64,000 bases of DNA from Rhodococcus globerulus NBRC 14531 (GTDB lineage Bacteria > Actinomycetota > Actinomycetes > Mycobacteriales > Mycobacteriaceae), in contig NZ_BCWX01000002.1 in assembly GCF_001894805.1 (NCBI RefSeq), positions 1,364,001 to 1,428,000 on the forward strand, in the 5' to 3' direction. A program made the position numbers and the translations under genes. Below, piece after piece: positions 9,077 through 18,470 of the stretch (position 1 is its first letter; each line of letters starts with the position of its first letter). The notes under the pieces are model-generated. The model searched no databases, had not been told where the DNA came from, and worked only from the letters and a program-made list of their open reading frames with translations.

Positions 9077-9922
9077 TTATGTCGCGGACACAACCCCTGT
9101 GGCCAGCAACGCAAGGACGACTACGCCGAGAGCGATTCTGTAGCCGACAAACCAGTACATCGAGTGATTGACCACAAACTTGAGCAACCACGCGATGGCC
9201 GCATAGCCGACCGCAAACGCGATCACCGTCGCGACGAACAGCTGGGGGCCACTGGCGTTCAGTCCCTCACCCGCAGGTTCGAAGGCATCGGGAAGGCTGA
9301 ACAGTCCCGACGCCAGCACCGCCGGGATCGCCAGCAGGAACGAATAGCGTGCGGCGGCCTCACGTGTCAGTCCGAGAAACAGACCGGCGCTGATGGTTCC
9401 ACCAGAACGCGACACTCCGGGGATGAGGGCGAGCGCCTGCGCCGAACCCATGATGATGCCGTCACGCGCTGTGAGGGACTCGATGGGTCGGGACTTACGT
9501 CCGTAGTACTCGGCGGCGGCGATCACGAGCGCAAACACGATCAGCATTGTGGCGATCAGCCACAGATTTCGTGCGCCGGTACGGATTTGGTCCTTGAACA
9601 GGAACCCGAGAATACCGACGGGCAGCGTGCCGATGATGACGTACCAGCCCATCCGGTAGTCGAGGTCGCCGCGATGCTCGGCGTGGAACAACCCTCGGAA
9701 CCACGCGGTGATGATCCTCACGATATCGCGCGCAAAATAGATCAGGACCGCGAGTTCGGTGCCGAGCTGAGTCACCGCGGTGAAGGACGCACCGGCATCA
9801 CTTCCGAAGAAGATCTCCGAGACGATGCGCAGATGCCCCGACGACGAGACGGGAAGAAATTCGGTCAATCCCTGCACGAGCCCCAGGACCATGGCCTGTA
9901 GCCATGTCATCGCCTCACCCAT
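9077..9922 (-). CDS. uppP: Undecaprenyl-diphosphatase UppP (BacA)
   Basis: 281-residue polytopic membrane enzyme that removes a phosphate from undecaprenyl diphosphate, so the lipid carrier can be reused in cell-wall synthesis; overproduction gives bacitracin resistance. The two hallmark regions are present: [20 protein letters not shown] near the N-terminus and [10 protein letters not shown] near residue 170. The long frame to 9979 adds an unconserved head, so I place the start at the ATG at 9922. A second ATG at 9910 with GGGTGAGG upstream is an equally possible start. The gene lies 58 bp upstream of the histidine phosphatase on the same strand. Confidence 0.95.
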   Translation of the reverse strand: MGEAMTWLQAMVLGLVQGLTEFLPVSSSGHLRIVSEIFFGSDAGASFTAVTQLGTELAVLIYFARDIVRIITAWFRGLFHAEHRGDLDYRMGWYVIIGTLPVGILGFLFKDQIRTGARNLWLIATMLIVFALVIAAAEYYGRKSRPIESLTARDGIIMGSAQALALIPGVSRSGGTISAGLFLGLTREAAARYSFLLAIPAVLASGLFSLPDAFEPAGEGLNASGPQLFVATVIAFAVGYAAIAWLLKFVVNHSMYWFVGYRIALGVVVLALLATGVVSAT

Positions 9923-10164
9923 CAGAGAACCGCCCGGACTGATGCGAACTGCACTGATTCGAATGGGATTACTACACAACAGTTTCGTGGGGCGAGTTCA
10001 CTTTTCACTGGCGTCACGCTACCGGTGCACCGCCAGACGTGCCGCGCCCGGCACGCTGATGCCCGAATCCCCCGAGTTCGGTCGGGTGACCACTAGTCTG
10101 CACGTGGTGAGAACTCCCGGGTGCGACGTACGCTCCCGGGTCGGGCGTGAGATGGACGGCATTG

Positions 10165-11100
10165 ATGAAACACAGATCAGTCGGAACGAGCGGACTTCGG
10201 GTGTCGCGACTTGGACTCGGCACGCTCACCTGGGGACGCGACACCGACGGGGACGAGGCCGCCGCACAACTTCTGGCATTTGCGGAAGCCGGCGGAACCC
10301 TGGTGGACAGCTCCCCCGCGTACGGTGACGGCGCGGCTCAACGACTCCTCTCCGAACTTCTCGACGACGTCGTCCCCCGCGACGAACTGATCGTCAGCTC
10401 GAGCGCGGGGATCCATCCCAACCCGATCGGCACGGATCGCGTCGACTGCTCGCGGCGAGGCCTGCTCCGCCAATTGGACGCCACACTGCGCGAACTCGGC
10501 ACCGACTACCTCGACATGTGGCAAGTCGCGACTTGGGATCCGCTGACCCCGGTCGACGAGGTCGCTGCAACTCTCGACTACGCGGTCTCGAGCGGCAAAG
10601 TGCGCTATGTCGGCGTGCGCGGCTACCTCGGGTGGCAGTTGGCTACGGCCGTCGGCGCCTGTGGCACAACATCTCTCACCGCCACTCAGGCGGAGTACTC
10701 CCTTTTGGCGCGAGGCGTCGAAGAGGAATTGTTTGCTGCCGCATCACACCACGGCGTCGGAGTCTTTGCCGCTGTCCCCCTCGCCGGCGGTGTCCTCACC
10801 GGTAAATACCGCGGCGGGATTCCCGTCGATTCCCGCGGCGCCGACGACGCTCATTCCCACCACGTGCAGAGCTACCTCACGGATTCGTCGGTCCGGGTTG
10901 TCGACGCCGTCGTTACAGCCGCCGACGGTCTGGGTACCTCACCGTTGGCTGTTGCTCTCGCCTGGGCTCGCGATCGCCCCGGAGTTGCCAGCGCCGTCGT
11001 CGGTACTCGGGATCTCGCGCAATTGACGGGTGTACTGGTAGCCGAGGAGTTGGAGTTGCCTGCGGCGATCGCTGCTGCACTCGACGACGTGAGCGCGTAA
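10165..11100 (+). CDS. Aldo/keto reductase-family protein with altered catalytic tetrad
   Basis: 311-residue TIM-barrel protein of the aldo/keto reductase superfamily. The N-terminal signature GLRVSRLGLGTLTWG and the Asp/Tyr region LVDSSPAYGDG (Asp48, Tyr53) are present. The strand that normally carries the catalytic Lys reads ELIVSSSAG, and the one that normally carries the His reads LDMWQVATWD, so two of the four tetrad residues appear replaced. The C-terminal NADPH-binding region (SAVVGTRDLAQL) is kept. It may be a cofactor-binding protein with poor or altered reductase activity. The ATG at 10165 fits family N-termini (KHRSVGTSGL); the in-frame GTG at 10147 is a less likely start. No partner gene is evident. 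Confidence 0.85.
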   Translation: MKHRSVGTSGLRVSRLGLGTLTWGRDTDGDEAAAQLLAFAEAGGTLVDSSPAYGDGAAQRLLSELLDDVVPRDELIVSSSAGIHPNPIGTDRVDCSRRGLLRQLDATLRELGTDYLDMWQVATWDPLTPVDEVAATLDYAVSSGKVRYVGVRGYLGWQLATAVGACGTTSLTATQAEYSLLARGVEEELFAAASHHGVGVFAAVPLAGGVLTGKYRGGIPVDSRGADDAHSHHVQSYLTDSSVRVVDAVVTAADGLGTSPLAVALAWARDRPGVASAVVGTRDLAQLTGVLVAEELELPAAIAAALDDVSA

Positions 11101-11142
11101 CTTGCGGTCTCACTCGACGAAATACCCGAATTACCCATTTAG

Positions 11143-11161
11143 CGAGGGCAGGCTAACCTAG
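11143..11161 (+). promoter_or_regulatory. Candidate IdeR/DtxR iron box upstream of the heme operon
   Basis: By my hand alignment, the 19-mer matches the DtxR/IdeR consensus at 14 of 19 positions, including the block AGGCTAACCTA. It lies 33 bp before the ATG of the heme oxygenase gene. It would give iron-dependent repression of the downstream four-gene operon, as known for heme-use genes in Corynebacterium and Mycobacterium. Confidence 0.7.
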
Positions 11162-11194
11162 TAGATAACACGTTCCTTAGCTAGAGGAGAACCT

Positions 11195-11878
11195 ATGACC
11201 ACGCTTGACGTAGACCACAGTCCCGCCGACGCGTCGGCCTTCTCCGAACGCATCAAGGCGGAGACCGATGCAGCGCACCGCGAAACCGAGCAGTCACGGT
11301 TTGTCGGCGCTCTCCTCGGCGGCGAACTGACCACCGCCGGATACGCGGCGCTACTGGGACAGACGTACCTGGTCTACACAAGCCTCGAAGAAGCCGGCCG
11401 TGCACACGCGGACAACGCGCTGGTCAACCCGTTCCTCTCCGACGATCTTCTCCGCGTCGCGGCGCTCGAAGCCGATCTCGAGTTCCTGAGCGGACCGAAC
11501 TGGCGTGAGAGCCTGGAGGCCCTGCCGGCAACGCAGCGTTACGTGGCGCGTTTGCAGGAAGTTGCCTTCGACTCGCCGGCCGACTTCGTCGCGCACCACT
11601 ACCTCCGGTACATGGGCGACCTGTCCGGCGGCCAGATCATCCGCCGCATGCTCGAGCGTGCGTACGGTTTCGAGACCGACGGCCTGCGTTTCTACATCTT
11701 CGACGGCATCCCCAAGCCCAAGCCGTTCAAGGACACGTACCGCGCAAATCTCGACGCGCTCTCGATTTCTCCCGAAGACCAGCAGAAGTTCATCGACGAG
11801 GTCAACCTGGCCTACCGCCTCAACGGTGATCTGTTTGCCGACCTCGAGGGCAACATCGAGAGCTACCTCGTCAAATGA
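11195..11878 (+). CDS. hmuO: Heme oxygenase (biliverdin-producing)
   Basis: 227-residue cytosolic heme oxygenase. It opens the heme ring to biliverdin-type product, CO and Fe(II), releasing iron from imported heme. The proximal heme ligand is the His in ETDAAHRETE (about residue 28). The distal helix carries the Gly-rich motif YLRYMGDLSGGQIIRR (about residues 132-147), diagnostic of the HO-1/HmuO family. The start has a strong GAGGAG site. It is the first gene of an operon: its stop overlaps the start of hmuT (ATGA at 11875). The iron box at 11143-11161 suggests derepression under iron limitation. Confidence 0.95.
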   Translation: MTTLDVDHSPADASAFSERIKAETDAAHRETEQSRFVGALLGGELTTAGYAALLGQTYLVYTSLEEAGRAHADNALVNPFLSDDLLRVAALEADLEFLSGPNWRESLEALPATQRYVARLQEVAFDSPADFVAHHYLRYMGDLSGGQIIRRMLERAYGFETDGLRFYIFDGIPKPKPFKDTYRANLDALSISPEDQQKFIDEVNLAYRLNGDLFADLEGNIESYLVK

Positions 11879-12885
11879 GCAAGCGGTGGGCCGCTGCCGC
11901 ACTGGTTGCGGTTGCCGGTTTCGGATTGGTCGCATGTGGGTCGGCGGAAAACGACGGGGACGGCTCGACGCAGGCCCGCACGGCGGTACTCGAGGATTCC
12001 AGCCCCACACCGGTAAGTGAAAATCCGGTCGCCGCGTTGCCCACCACAGTCACCGGCTTCGACGGCGTCCCCGTCACGATCACGGACAACAGTCGAATCA
12101 TCGCTGCCGACAGGTACGGAACCTTTGCCGCAACCACGGTCGCACTCGGACTCGGGGACAACCTGGTCGGGCGTGACACGTCCGCCAAGTTCCCGGCTGT
12201 CGAAGACGTACCGGTAGTGACCGTAGGTGGTTCGTCGCTCAGCGCCGAAGCGATCCTCGATCTCAACCCGACCGTCGTTCTCACCGATACCAGCATCGGC
12301 CCACAGAGTGTGCAGGACCAACTGCGGGCAGCCGGGATTCCGGTCGTCTTCTTCGATCCCACCCGCACCCTCGAAGGTGTCCCGGCACAAATCCAGGCAG
12401 TCGCCGACGCCCTCGGTGTACCGGAACAGGGCAAGGCCTTGGTCAACCGGACCGAAGGCGAAATCGCCGCTGCGCGCGACCTGGTCCCCGATGACAGAGA
12501 TCCCCTGAAGATCGCGTTCCTCTACCTCCGCGGATCGGCGATCACCATGATCGGCGGTGACGGATCCGGAGCCGATTCACTCATCGAAGCACTCGGCGCC
12601 GTCGACGCCGGAACAGCGTCGGCCATCACGCAGAAATTTGCTCCCATCACCAGCGAAGCACTCATCGCGGCAGCGCCCGACGCGTTCTTGATGATGACCG
12701 ACGGTCTCGCGTCCATCGGCGGGATCGACGGTCTCGAGAAGATCCCGGGCATCGCCCAGACCCCGGCCGGAAAGAACCAGCGGGTCGTCGACATGGAAGA
12801 CGGCGTGCTGCTCAGCTTCGGCCCCAACACCGGGCGAGTGATGCAATCGCTCGCCGAAGCAATCTACGGACCCGCTGATTCGTGA
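11875..12885 (+). CDS. hmuT: Heme ABC transporter substrate-binding lipoprotein HmuT
   Basis: 336-residue lipoprotein with signal peptide and lipobox (GLVACGS; Cys21), anchored outside the membrane, where it would hand heme to the HmuUV transporter. The body is a two-lobed class III binding fold (HmuT/ChuT type): an N-terminal lobe with GLGDNLVGRDTSAKFP, a linking helix, and a C-terminal lobe ending in LSFGPNTGRVMQSLAEAIYG. Heme-ligating residues cannot be named with certainty. It overlaps the upstream oxygenase by ATGA and the downstream permease by GTGA, which indicates translational coupling. Confidence 0.92.
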   Translation: MSKRWAAAALVAVAGFGLVACGSAENDGDGSTQARTAVLEDSSPTPVSENPVAALPTTVTGFDGVPVTITDNSRIIAADRYGTFAATTVALGLGDNLVGRDTSAKFPAVEDVPVVTVGGSSLSAEAILDLNPTVVLTDTSIGPQSVQDQLRAAGIPVVFFDPTRTLEGVPAQIQAVADALGVPEQGKALVNRTEGEIAAARDLVPDDRDPLKIAFLYLRGSAITMIGGDGSGADSLIEALGAVDAGTASAITQKFAPITSEALIAAAPDAFLMMTDGLASIGGIDGLEKIPGIAQTPAGKNQRVVDMEDGVLLSFGPNTGRVMQSLAEAIYGPADS

Positions 12886-13967
12886 GTACAGAAACAGATA
12901 AAGCAGTCGAGAAATCGGCACCACGACCGACATCGCGCTCACGGGTGAGCGGGGTGTTGATCGGGCTCACAGTCGCTTTGGTTATCGTCGCCGTGCTCTC
13001 CGCGTGTATCGGTCAGGTGCCGACCTCGCCGCTCGAGGTACTCGGCAGCATCATGCACCGCATCGGTCTGGACATCGGCCCGATGCCCGCCCACCCCAGC
13101 GGTGAAGTCACGCTCTGGGAAGTGCGCTTCCCTCGCGTCGTTCTGGCTATTTGCGTCGGCGCAGCTCTCGGATGTTCCGGCGCCCTGCTTCAAGGCGTCT
13201 TTGCCAATCCATTGGCCGAGCCGGGTGTGATCGGCGTGTCCTCCGGCGCAGCGGTAGGCGCCAGCGCGGTCATCGTGGTCGGCGGCAATTTCGTCGCAGG
13301 CTGGGCCATTGCAGCCGCAGCGTTTGTCTGCGGACTCCTGACCACGGCAATCGTCTACCTGTTCGCGCGCCACGAAGGCCGGACCGAAGTGGTCACCCTG
13401 GTCCTGACCGGTGTGGCGGTCAACGCGTTTGCCGGCGGACTCATCGCCTTCTTCACCTTCATCGCCAGCCCGTCGGCACGCGATCAGATCGTGTTCTGGC
13501 AACTCGGCAGCCTCAACGGCGCCACGTGGAATTCGGTCTTGGTGGTCGCACCGATGACCGTTGTCGGAATCGCCGCGACTATGGCGATCGCATCGCGTCT
13601 CGATCTCCTCGCCCTCGGCGAACATGCCGCCAGGCACCTGGGCGTCAACGTCGAACGGCTGCGGCAGCTGGCGGTCTTGATCGTCGCCCTACTGGTGTCG
13701 GCGAGCGTTGCCTTCACCGGCATCATCCTGTTTGTCGGACTGGTTGTCCCCCACCTCATGCGCATCGTCGTCGGTCCAGGTCACCGCGCGCTCATCCCGG
13801 CAAGCGCACTGACCGGCGCGTTGGTTCTCCTACTTGCCGACCTCGGATCACGGTCCCTGATCGACAACGCCGACCTTCCGCTCGGCATGCTCACGGCACT
13901 GGTCGGCGGACCCTTCTTCTTCTGGCTCCTCCGACGCACCCGTTCACAACAAGGTGGGTGGGCATGA
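12882..13967 (+). CDS. hmuU: Heme ABC transporter permease HmuU (FecCD family)
   Basis: 361-residue polytopic permease with about 9-10 predicted TM segments. Family motifs are RFPRVVLAICVGAALGCSGALLQG at the start of the core, PLAEPGVIGVSSGAAVGA, and the C-terminal GLVVPHLMRIVVGPGHR, which contacts the ATPase. A 30-residue hydrophilic head precedes the first helix. It works as a dimer with HmuV to import heme delivered by HmuT. The start GTG overlaps the hmuT stop, and its own stop overlaps the hmuV ATG. Confidence 0.93.
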   Translation: MSTETDKAVEKSAPRPTSRSRVSGVLIGLTVALVIVAVLSACIGQVPTSPLEVLGSIMHRIGLDIGPMPAHPSGEVTLWEVRFPRVVLAICVGAALGCSGALLQGVFANPLAEPGVIGVSSGAAVGASAVIVVGGNFVAGWAIAAAAFVCGLLTTAIVYLFARHEGRTEVVTLVLTGVAVNAFAGGLIAFFTFIASPSARDQIVFWQLGSLNGATWNSVLVVAPMTVVGIAATMAIASRLDLLALGEHAARHLGVNVERLRQLAVLIVALLVSASVAFTGIILFVGLVVPHLMRIVVGPGHRALIPASALTGALVLLLADLGSRSLIDNADLPLGMLTALVGGPFFFWLLRRTRSQQGGWA

Positions 13968-14857
13968 GCAGCATCGCCCGGAACTGGCGCGAACTGTTCG
14001 GACGAACGTCACCCGAACCGTCGAGTCCGCAGAGCGGTGACATCACGCTGCAAGCGCGGGACATCACTGTCGAGCGCGGTGGCAGGAACATCCTCGAAGG
14101 CGTCAGCGTCGACGTTCGCGCCGGCGAGGTAGTTGTTCTCGTGGGCCCGAACGGCGCAGGCAAGTCGACGCTCCTCGCGGCACTGTCGGGCGATCAGCCC
14201 GTCGTCGCCGGCCGCGTCGACGTCGATGGAACCGACCTGAATCACTGGACACCCTTGGACATGGCCAGGCGACGCGCCGTACTCCCCCAGAAACACACCA
14301 TTGGCTTCTCGTTCACCGCTGCGCAGGTTGTCACGATGGGCAGGGCGCCGTGGGCCGGCACCGCCCGCGAGGAACGCGACGGCGACGCCATCGCGGCGGC
14401 AATGAAAACCTGTGACGTCGAAGCGTTTGCCCATCGGCCGTTTGCGGCGCTGTCCGGCGGCGAACAGGCGAGGGTTGCACTCGCCCGCGTTCTGGCGCAG
14501 GAAACGTCGACGGTTCTGCTCGACGAGCCCACGGCCGCACTTGATCTCGGGCATCAGGAAGCCGTCATGTCCGTTGCACGCAGCCGCGCGGCCGACGGTG
14601 ACGCCGTCGTTGTCGTTCTCCACGATCTGGCGTTGGCCGCCGCCTACGCGGACCGGATAGTCGTCCTCGAGAACGGCCGCATTGCCGCCGACGGTCCACC
14701 TGCGTCGGTTCTACGTGAAGATCTGCTCACCCGCGTCTACGGCTATCCCGTCGAAGTGTTCGCCCACCCACGGAGCGGCGCGACGCTGGTGATCCCGCGG
14801 CGCGATTCCCGCAGCGCGCAGCATCAGCAAGCCGGCGTCAACGAACGGAATCGATGA
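13964..14857 (+). CDS. hmuV: Heme ABC transporter ATP-binding protein HmuV
   Basis: 297-residue cytosolic ATPase. It has a Walker A GPNGAGKST (about residues 62-70), Q-loop in RRAVLPQKH, signature LSGGEQARVALARVL, Walker B TVLLDEPTAALDL and the H-loop in VVVLHDLALAAAY. It powers heme import through HmuU. The start is the ATG at 13964, overlapping the permease stop; an open frame extending up to 13151 is a shadow of the permease and is rejected. The last 20 codons overlap the 3' end of the convergent gene 14838-15239. Confidence 0.94.
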   Translation: MSSIARNWRELFGRTSPEPSSPQSGDITLQARDITVERGGRNILEGVSVDVRAGEVVVLVGPNGAGKSTLLAALSGDQPVVAGRVDVDGTDLNHWTPLDMARRRAVLPQKHTIGFSFTAAQVVTMGRAPWAGTAREERDGDAIAAAMKTCDVEAFAHRPFAALSGGEQARVALARVLAQETSTVLLDEPTAALDLGHQEAVMSVARSRAADGDAVVVVLHDLALAAAYADRIVVLENGRIAADGPPASVLREDLLTRVYGYPVEVFAHPRSGATLVIPRRDSRSAQHQQAGVNERNR

Positions 14858-15239
14858 TCGAACCGAGCCGATCGAGCACTCCGCGCAACGTGGTCACACC
14901 GGAACCACGAGCCGGAGAATGTGACGAATCCGACTCAGCAGAATGTACTGCGTCACGCACCACAGCAGAAATGCTGCGTTCATCGGTCAGGTCGATATCG
15001 GTCACCGAACGATTAGCCGTGGCAATCACGTCGTCAGAACTCGGCACGGTGCGCTCGCAATAATCGCGATACACCTCGACGTACAGCACACTCTTGCGGA
15101 CACGAAACGCAAAAGTTCTCCCCTCCGACCTGCCGAAACCGTGGGCATATGGTCCTACCGAAATATCTTCGATCTCGAAATCGCCGAAAGATCCGCCGGG
15201 TCGTTCCGCAGCGGATTCGGTGGGTTCGACAGGAATCAC
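14838..15239 (-). CDS. Conserved hypothetical protein
   Basis: 133-residue protein I do not recognise. It begins with a Pro/Glu-rich segment, then a beta-rich region (FEIEDISVGPYAHGFG, TFAFRVRKSVLYVEVYRDY), and a helical C-terminus. The GTG at 15239 is chosen because an AGGAG site stands 6 nt upstream; the frame is open to 15326 but without a ribosome site. Its 3' end overlaps hmuV by about 20 bp in convergent orientation. It has no signal peptide or TM segment. It is placed between the heme operon and the lipoprotein gene and could be unrelated to both. Confidence 0.65.
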   Translation of the reverse strand: MIPVEPTESAAERPGGSFGDFEIEDISVGPYAHGFGRSEGRTFAFRVRKSVLYVEVYRDYCERTVPSSDDVIATANRSVTDIDLTDERSISAVVRDAVHSAESDSSHSPARGSGVTTLRGVLDRLGSIIDSVR

Positions 15240-15426
15240 AGTGATCTCCTCGAGGATTACCGCGTGGGCGGAAATCCGTATTTGTACGGTATCGCGTGCG
15301 AACAGCAGACGGAATGACCGTTGCACTTCGATGCAATGAAAACCGATTCGCAGCGATCAGGGATGATCGAGTGCAGGCGCGTTCCGCTGAAACACCGTCT
15401 CGAGTAGAAAACGAGGATTCAACACC

Positions 15427-16452
15427 ATGACTCGCATTGGGCTCCGCACCACCACAGCAGCGATGGGGGCGGCGTTGATGCTGGTGACAGGATGTTCTTC
15501 CGAAAGCGACGGCACCAAGCTCCAGACAATTGATCCGGCCACCGCCGTCGTATCGCCTGCCACGACAAGTTCTCTGGACGGCGTCGTTCATCCGTATTCG
15601 GGTCGGATCGATTCCATCACATTTGATCCGGTTACGCGCAACGTACTTCTCGTATCGCAGGATCCGCCCGCCGTTCGGATCGTCGCGGCCGACGAGGTCG
15701 AGTCCGCAGGCCCGGCTGCGGCCGGTCGCGACATCAGCATCGACGGCAACATCCGAGACGTGTCGATCGCGTCCGACGGAAACGCACTGCTGTCCATGGA
15801 CAACCAGGTTGTGAAGCTGAATCTGACGTCCGGCGAACAGACGTCCTTCGCCTCCCCCGACCCGGCCAACTCCGCTGTCGAGTTGCCCGACGGCCGCATC
15901 GCGATCGGAACCGAGCGAGGCACAGTTCACGTTGTCGATCCGAGTTCTGATAAGTCACAAACTATTTCAGGCCTTGCATCGGTCGACGAACTTGCCGTCA
16001 CCGGCGACAACCTGAGCGCCCTCGATCATCGTCAGACCTCACTGACGGACATCAACCTCGACGAAGACCGACTCGGCGCAGCCCTGCGCGCCGGAGAAGG
16101 TGCGACGCACCTCGTGACCGACCATTTCGGTCGCATTCTCGTCACCGACACCACCGGCGACGAACTGCTGGTCTTCACCGCCGATTCCCTCATCCTGCGC
16201 CAGCGATTCCCGGTCGGCGATTCGCCGTACGCAGTGGCATACGACGAGACCGCCGATCGTGTGTGGGTGAGCTTGACCGGGACCAACGAAGTTGTCGGAC
16301 TCGACCTCTCGTCGGGCATCCCGGTCGAAACGAACCGATTCAACACCGTTCGTCAGCCCAACTCTCTCGCGGTCGATTCGAGCACCGGAACTCTCGTCGT
16401 CGGTTCCGCAACCGGGGACGGCGTGCAGGTCATCCCCACTCGGAACGGCTGA
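15427..16452 (+). CDS. Beta-propeller lipoprotein (LppL-like)
   Basis: 341-residue exported lipoprotein with signal peptide and lipobox LVTGC (Cys23). The mature part shows repeating blades of a YncE/SMP-30-like beta-propeller ([23 protein letters not shown]-like [68 protein letters not shown]). Such proteins usually act as binding scaffolds on the cell surface. The position next to DUF5703 and pyrD matches the lppL-pyrD order I recall from M. tuberculosis (Rv2138-Rv2139). A purine-rich GAGGA site precedes the ATG. It lies 2 bp before the next gene, so the two are probably co-transcribed. Confidence 0.85.
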   Translation: MTRIGLRTTTAAMGAALMLVTGCSSESDGTKLQTIDPATAVVSPATTSSLDGVVHPYSGRIDSITFDPVTRNVLLVSQDPPAVRIVAADEVESAGPAAAGRDISIDGNIRDVSIASDGNALLSMDNQVVKLNLTSGEQTSFASPDPANSAVELPDGRIAIGTERGTVHVVDPSSDKSQTISGLASVDELAVTGDNLSALDHRQTSLTDINLDEDRLGAALRAGEGATHLVTDHFGRILVTDTTGDELLVFTADSLILRQRFPVGDSPYAVAYDETADRVWVSLTGTNEVVGLDLSSGIPVETNRFNTVRQPNSLAVDSSTGTLVVGSATGDGVQVIPTRNG

Positions 16453-16454
16453 CG

Positions 16455-16724
16455 ATGCAGCGGCACAACGGTGGATCGCCACATCTGCGACGCACTCCGT
16501 CACCACAGTGGGACATGTCCGACGATGTGTTCGACTATCTGCCGCTGCAACTTCCGCCCCACGTCTCACGAGTGACGGCGTCGATGCGCCTGGCAATTTC
16601 CGCGGAGTTCGGCGGTTGGGAACTCTCGCAGGTGCGGCTCTATCCCGACGGCAGCCGTCGGGTCCTTCTGCGGCGCAAGAAGACACCGTTGCACGTGGAC
16701 AACCCGGACGGCATTGCTCACTGA
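16455..16724 (+). CDS. DUF5703-family protein
   Basis: 89-residue small cytosolic protein of the DUF5703 family, conserved in mycobacteria and relatives. The core reads [20 protein letters not shown], then [19 protein letters not shown], ending in basic RRVLLRRKK. Function is unknown. It begins 2 bp after the lipoprotein stop and 44 bp before pyrD on the same strand, so it is likely in one transcript with both. The first 20 residues (before MSDDVF, Met21) are less conserved-looking, so a start at that Met is possible. Confidence 0.85.
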   Translation: MQRHNGGSPHLRRTPSPQWDMSDDVFDYLPLQLPPHVSRVTASMRLAISAEFGGWELSQVRLYPDGSRRVLLRRKKTPLHVDNPDGIAH

Positions 16725-16768
16725 GCCGCCCGTTTCATCGAAGATCTCACCAGACAAGCAGGAGAATC

Positions 16769-17839
16769 GTGTACCAACTGCTCTTGAGCCTGATGTTTCG
16801 GCTACCCCCGGAGCGCATCCACCACCTGGCCTTCACCGCGATGAAACTGGTGACTCGGTTTGCACCGATCCGGTGGCTCGTGGCGAAGGTTCTTGTTCTC
16901 GACGATCCGGTACTACGTAGTCAGGCATTCGGACTGACATTTCCCGCCCCACTCGGTTTGGCCGCGGGCTTCGACAAGGATGCAACCGGCGTCGACGCCT
17001 GGGGTCCGCTCGGTTTCGGATTCGCTGAAATCGGCACCGTCACCGCTCAGGCTCAGCCCGGCAATCCGCAGCCACGACTGTTCCGACTGCCTGCCGACCG
17101 TGCACTGATCAACCGGATGGGATTCAACAATCACGGCGCCGGACATGCCGCGAACTTCCTCCGTCAGCGCCGAGTCACTGTGCCGATCGGCGCGAACATC
17201 GGCAAGACCAAGATCGTCGACGCCGCGGACGCGCCCGCCGATTACACCGCCAGCGCCCAATTGCTCGGGCCGCTCGCCGATTTCATGGTCGTCAATGTCA
17301 GCTCACCGAACACCCCCGGGTTGCGTGACCTGCAAGCCGTCGAGTCGCTGCGCCCGCTCCTGCAGGCCGTACTCGATACGGTCCATATCCCGGTGCTGGT
17401 GAAGATCGCGCCTGATCTGTCCGACGAGGACGTCGACGCCGTCGCCGACCTGGCGATCGAACTCGGGTTGGCCGGCATCGTGGCCACGAACACCACAATT
17501 CGCCGTGACGGTTTGAAAACCCCGGACGCGGAGGTAGCCGCGATCGGCGCCGGTGGACTCTCGGGCGCTCCCGTCGCGGACCGTTCACTCGAGGTACTTC
17601 GCCGGCTGTACGCGCGGGTTGGCGACAAGCTCACCATCATCTCTGTCGGCGGTATCGAAACAGCTGATCAGGCGTGGGAGCGGATTCTTGCAGGTGCAAC
17701 CTTGGTGCAGGGCTACACCGGCTTCATCTACGGCGGCCCGTTCTGGGCGCGCAGCATTCACAAGGGAATCGCGAAGCGTGTCCGCGCGGCTGGTTTCTCG
17801 TCGATCAGCCAGGCCGTCGGGGCGGAAAACCCCCGCTGA
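16769..17839 (+). CDS. pyrD: Quinone-dependent dihydroorotate dehydrogenase
   Basis: 356-residue class 2 dihydroorotate dehydrogenase, membrane-associated, oxidising dihydroorotate to orotate with quinone as acceptor in pyrimidine synthesis. The N-terminal amphipathic helical part ([21 protein letters not shown]) is the membrane-binding domain of class 2 enzymes. FMN and substrate motifs follow: [37 protein letters not shown] with the catalytic Ser, VKIAPDL, and IISVGGI. The start is the GTG at 16769 with AGGAG 4-8 nt upstream; the frame extends to 16292 but only as a shadow of the lipoprotein gene. Confidence 0.95.
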   Translation: MYQLLLSLMFRLPPERIHHLAFTAMKLVTRFAPIRWLVAKVLVLDDPVLRSQAFGLTFPAPLGLAAGFDKDATGVDAWGPLGFGFAEIGTVTAQAQPGNPQPRLFRLPADRALINRMGFNNHGAGHAANFLRQRRVTVPIGANIGKTKIVDAADAPADYTASAQLLGPLADFMVVNVSSPNTPGLRDLQAVESLRPLLQAVLDTVHIPVLVKIAPDLSDEDVDAVADLAIELGLAGIVATNTTIRRDGLKTPDAEVAAIGAGGLSGAPVADRSLEVLRRLYARVGDKLTIISVGGIETADQAWERILAGATLVQGYTGFIYGGPFWARSIHKGIAKRVRAAGFSSISQAVGAENPR

Positions 17840-17842
17840 ACG

Positions 17843-17886
17843 CTGTGCGCCTTTGTTAACCGCGGGCGGTTAACAAAGGCGCACAG
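17843..17886. repeat. 44-bp palindromic element, copy 2, between convergent genes
   Basis: Perfect palindrome with 21-nt arms (17843-17863 and 17866-17886) and GG at the centre. It matches the copy at 2883-2926 except for the central dinucleotide and one base. It fills the gap between pyrD and the convergent PEBP gene, beginning 3 bp after the pyrD stop. A bidirectional terminator function is likely. Confidence 0.8.
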
Positions 17887-17890
17887 TGCG

Positions 17891-18427
17891 TTATGCGACC
17901 TCGAACGTCCCGGTCAGCGTTGCACGCGCAATTGCGTGCTGGAACACGTTGAACCCGAGGAATGCCGGCGAGGAATCAGCCGTGACTCCGTCGAGCTTGT
18001 CCACGTCGAGCGCGTGTACCGCGACGATGTAGCGATGCGGGCCGTGCCCGGGAGGCGGGCCTGCACCGATGAAACCGAATCCGCCGCCGTCGTGGCGCAG
18101 AGTCACGGTTCCCGCGGGAAGGTCAGTGCTGTCCGCACTGCCGATACCGGCAGGCAGTGCGGTGACCGAAGCGGGAATGTTCGCTACGGCCCAATGCCAG
18201 AATCCCGACGCCGTCGGAGCATCCGGATCGAACACGGTGACCACAAAGCTCTTCGTCTCAGCGGGGAAACCCGACCAGGAGAGCTGCGGCGAGATGTCCT
18301 GCCCACCGGGGACGCCGAAAGCGCCACTCGCCTGCGCAAGTTTCAGCGGCTCACCGGCCGTGATGTCTTCACTGGTCAGCTCGAAGCTCGGGAGCTTCGG
18401 CAATGGTTCGTACGGATCGTAAGCCAT
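17891..18427 (-). CDS. YbhB/YbcL-family PEBP-like protein
   Basis: 178-residue phosphatidylethanolamine-binding-protein family member (RKIP/PEBP fold), like M. tuberculosis Rv2140c (TB18.6). The anion-pocket motifs are visible: [38 protein letters not shown], and the later [18 protein letters not shown]. The members bind phospholipid heads or act as inhibitor-type scaffolds; the role here is unknown. The ATG at 18427 follows an AGAGAGGA site; a longer frame to 18688 is a shadow of the peptidase. It lies 43 bp after the M20 peptidase on the same strand and may be co-transcribed with it. Confidence 0.92.
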   Translation of the reverse strand: MAYDPYEPLPKLPSFELTSEDITAGEPLKLAQASGAFGVPGGQDISPQLSWSGFPAETKSFVVTVFDPDAPTASGFWHWAVANIPASVTALPAGIGSADSTDLPAGTVTLRHDGGGFGFIGAGPPPGHGPHRYIVAVHALDVDKLDGVTADSSPAFLGFNVFQHAIARATLTGTFEVA

Positions 18428-18470
18428 GCGAATCCTCTCTGTTTCTTGTACTCGGTGACTGTCCACGCGT

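Noticed and set aside
13151-13963. Open frame extending hmuV far upstream
   Set aside because: It is out of phase with the permease gene, Arg-rich and without family similarity; the ATPase starts at the ATG at 13964.
16292-16768. Upstream extension of pyrD over 159 codons
   Set aside because: It overlaps the lipoprotein and DUF5703 genes in another frame and has no conserved sequence; the GTG at 16769 has AGGAG.
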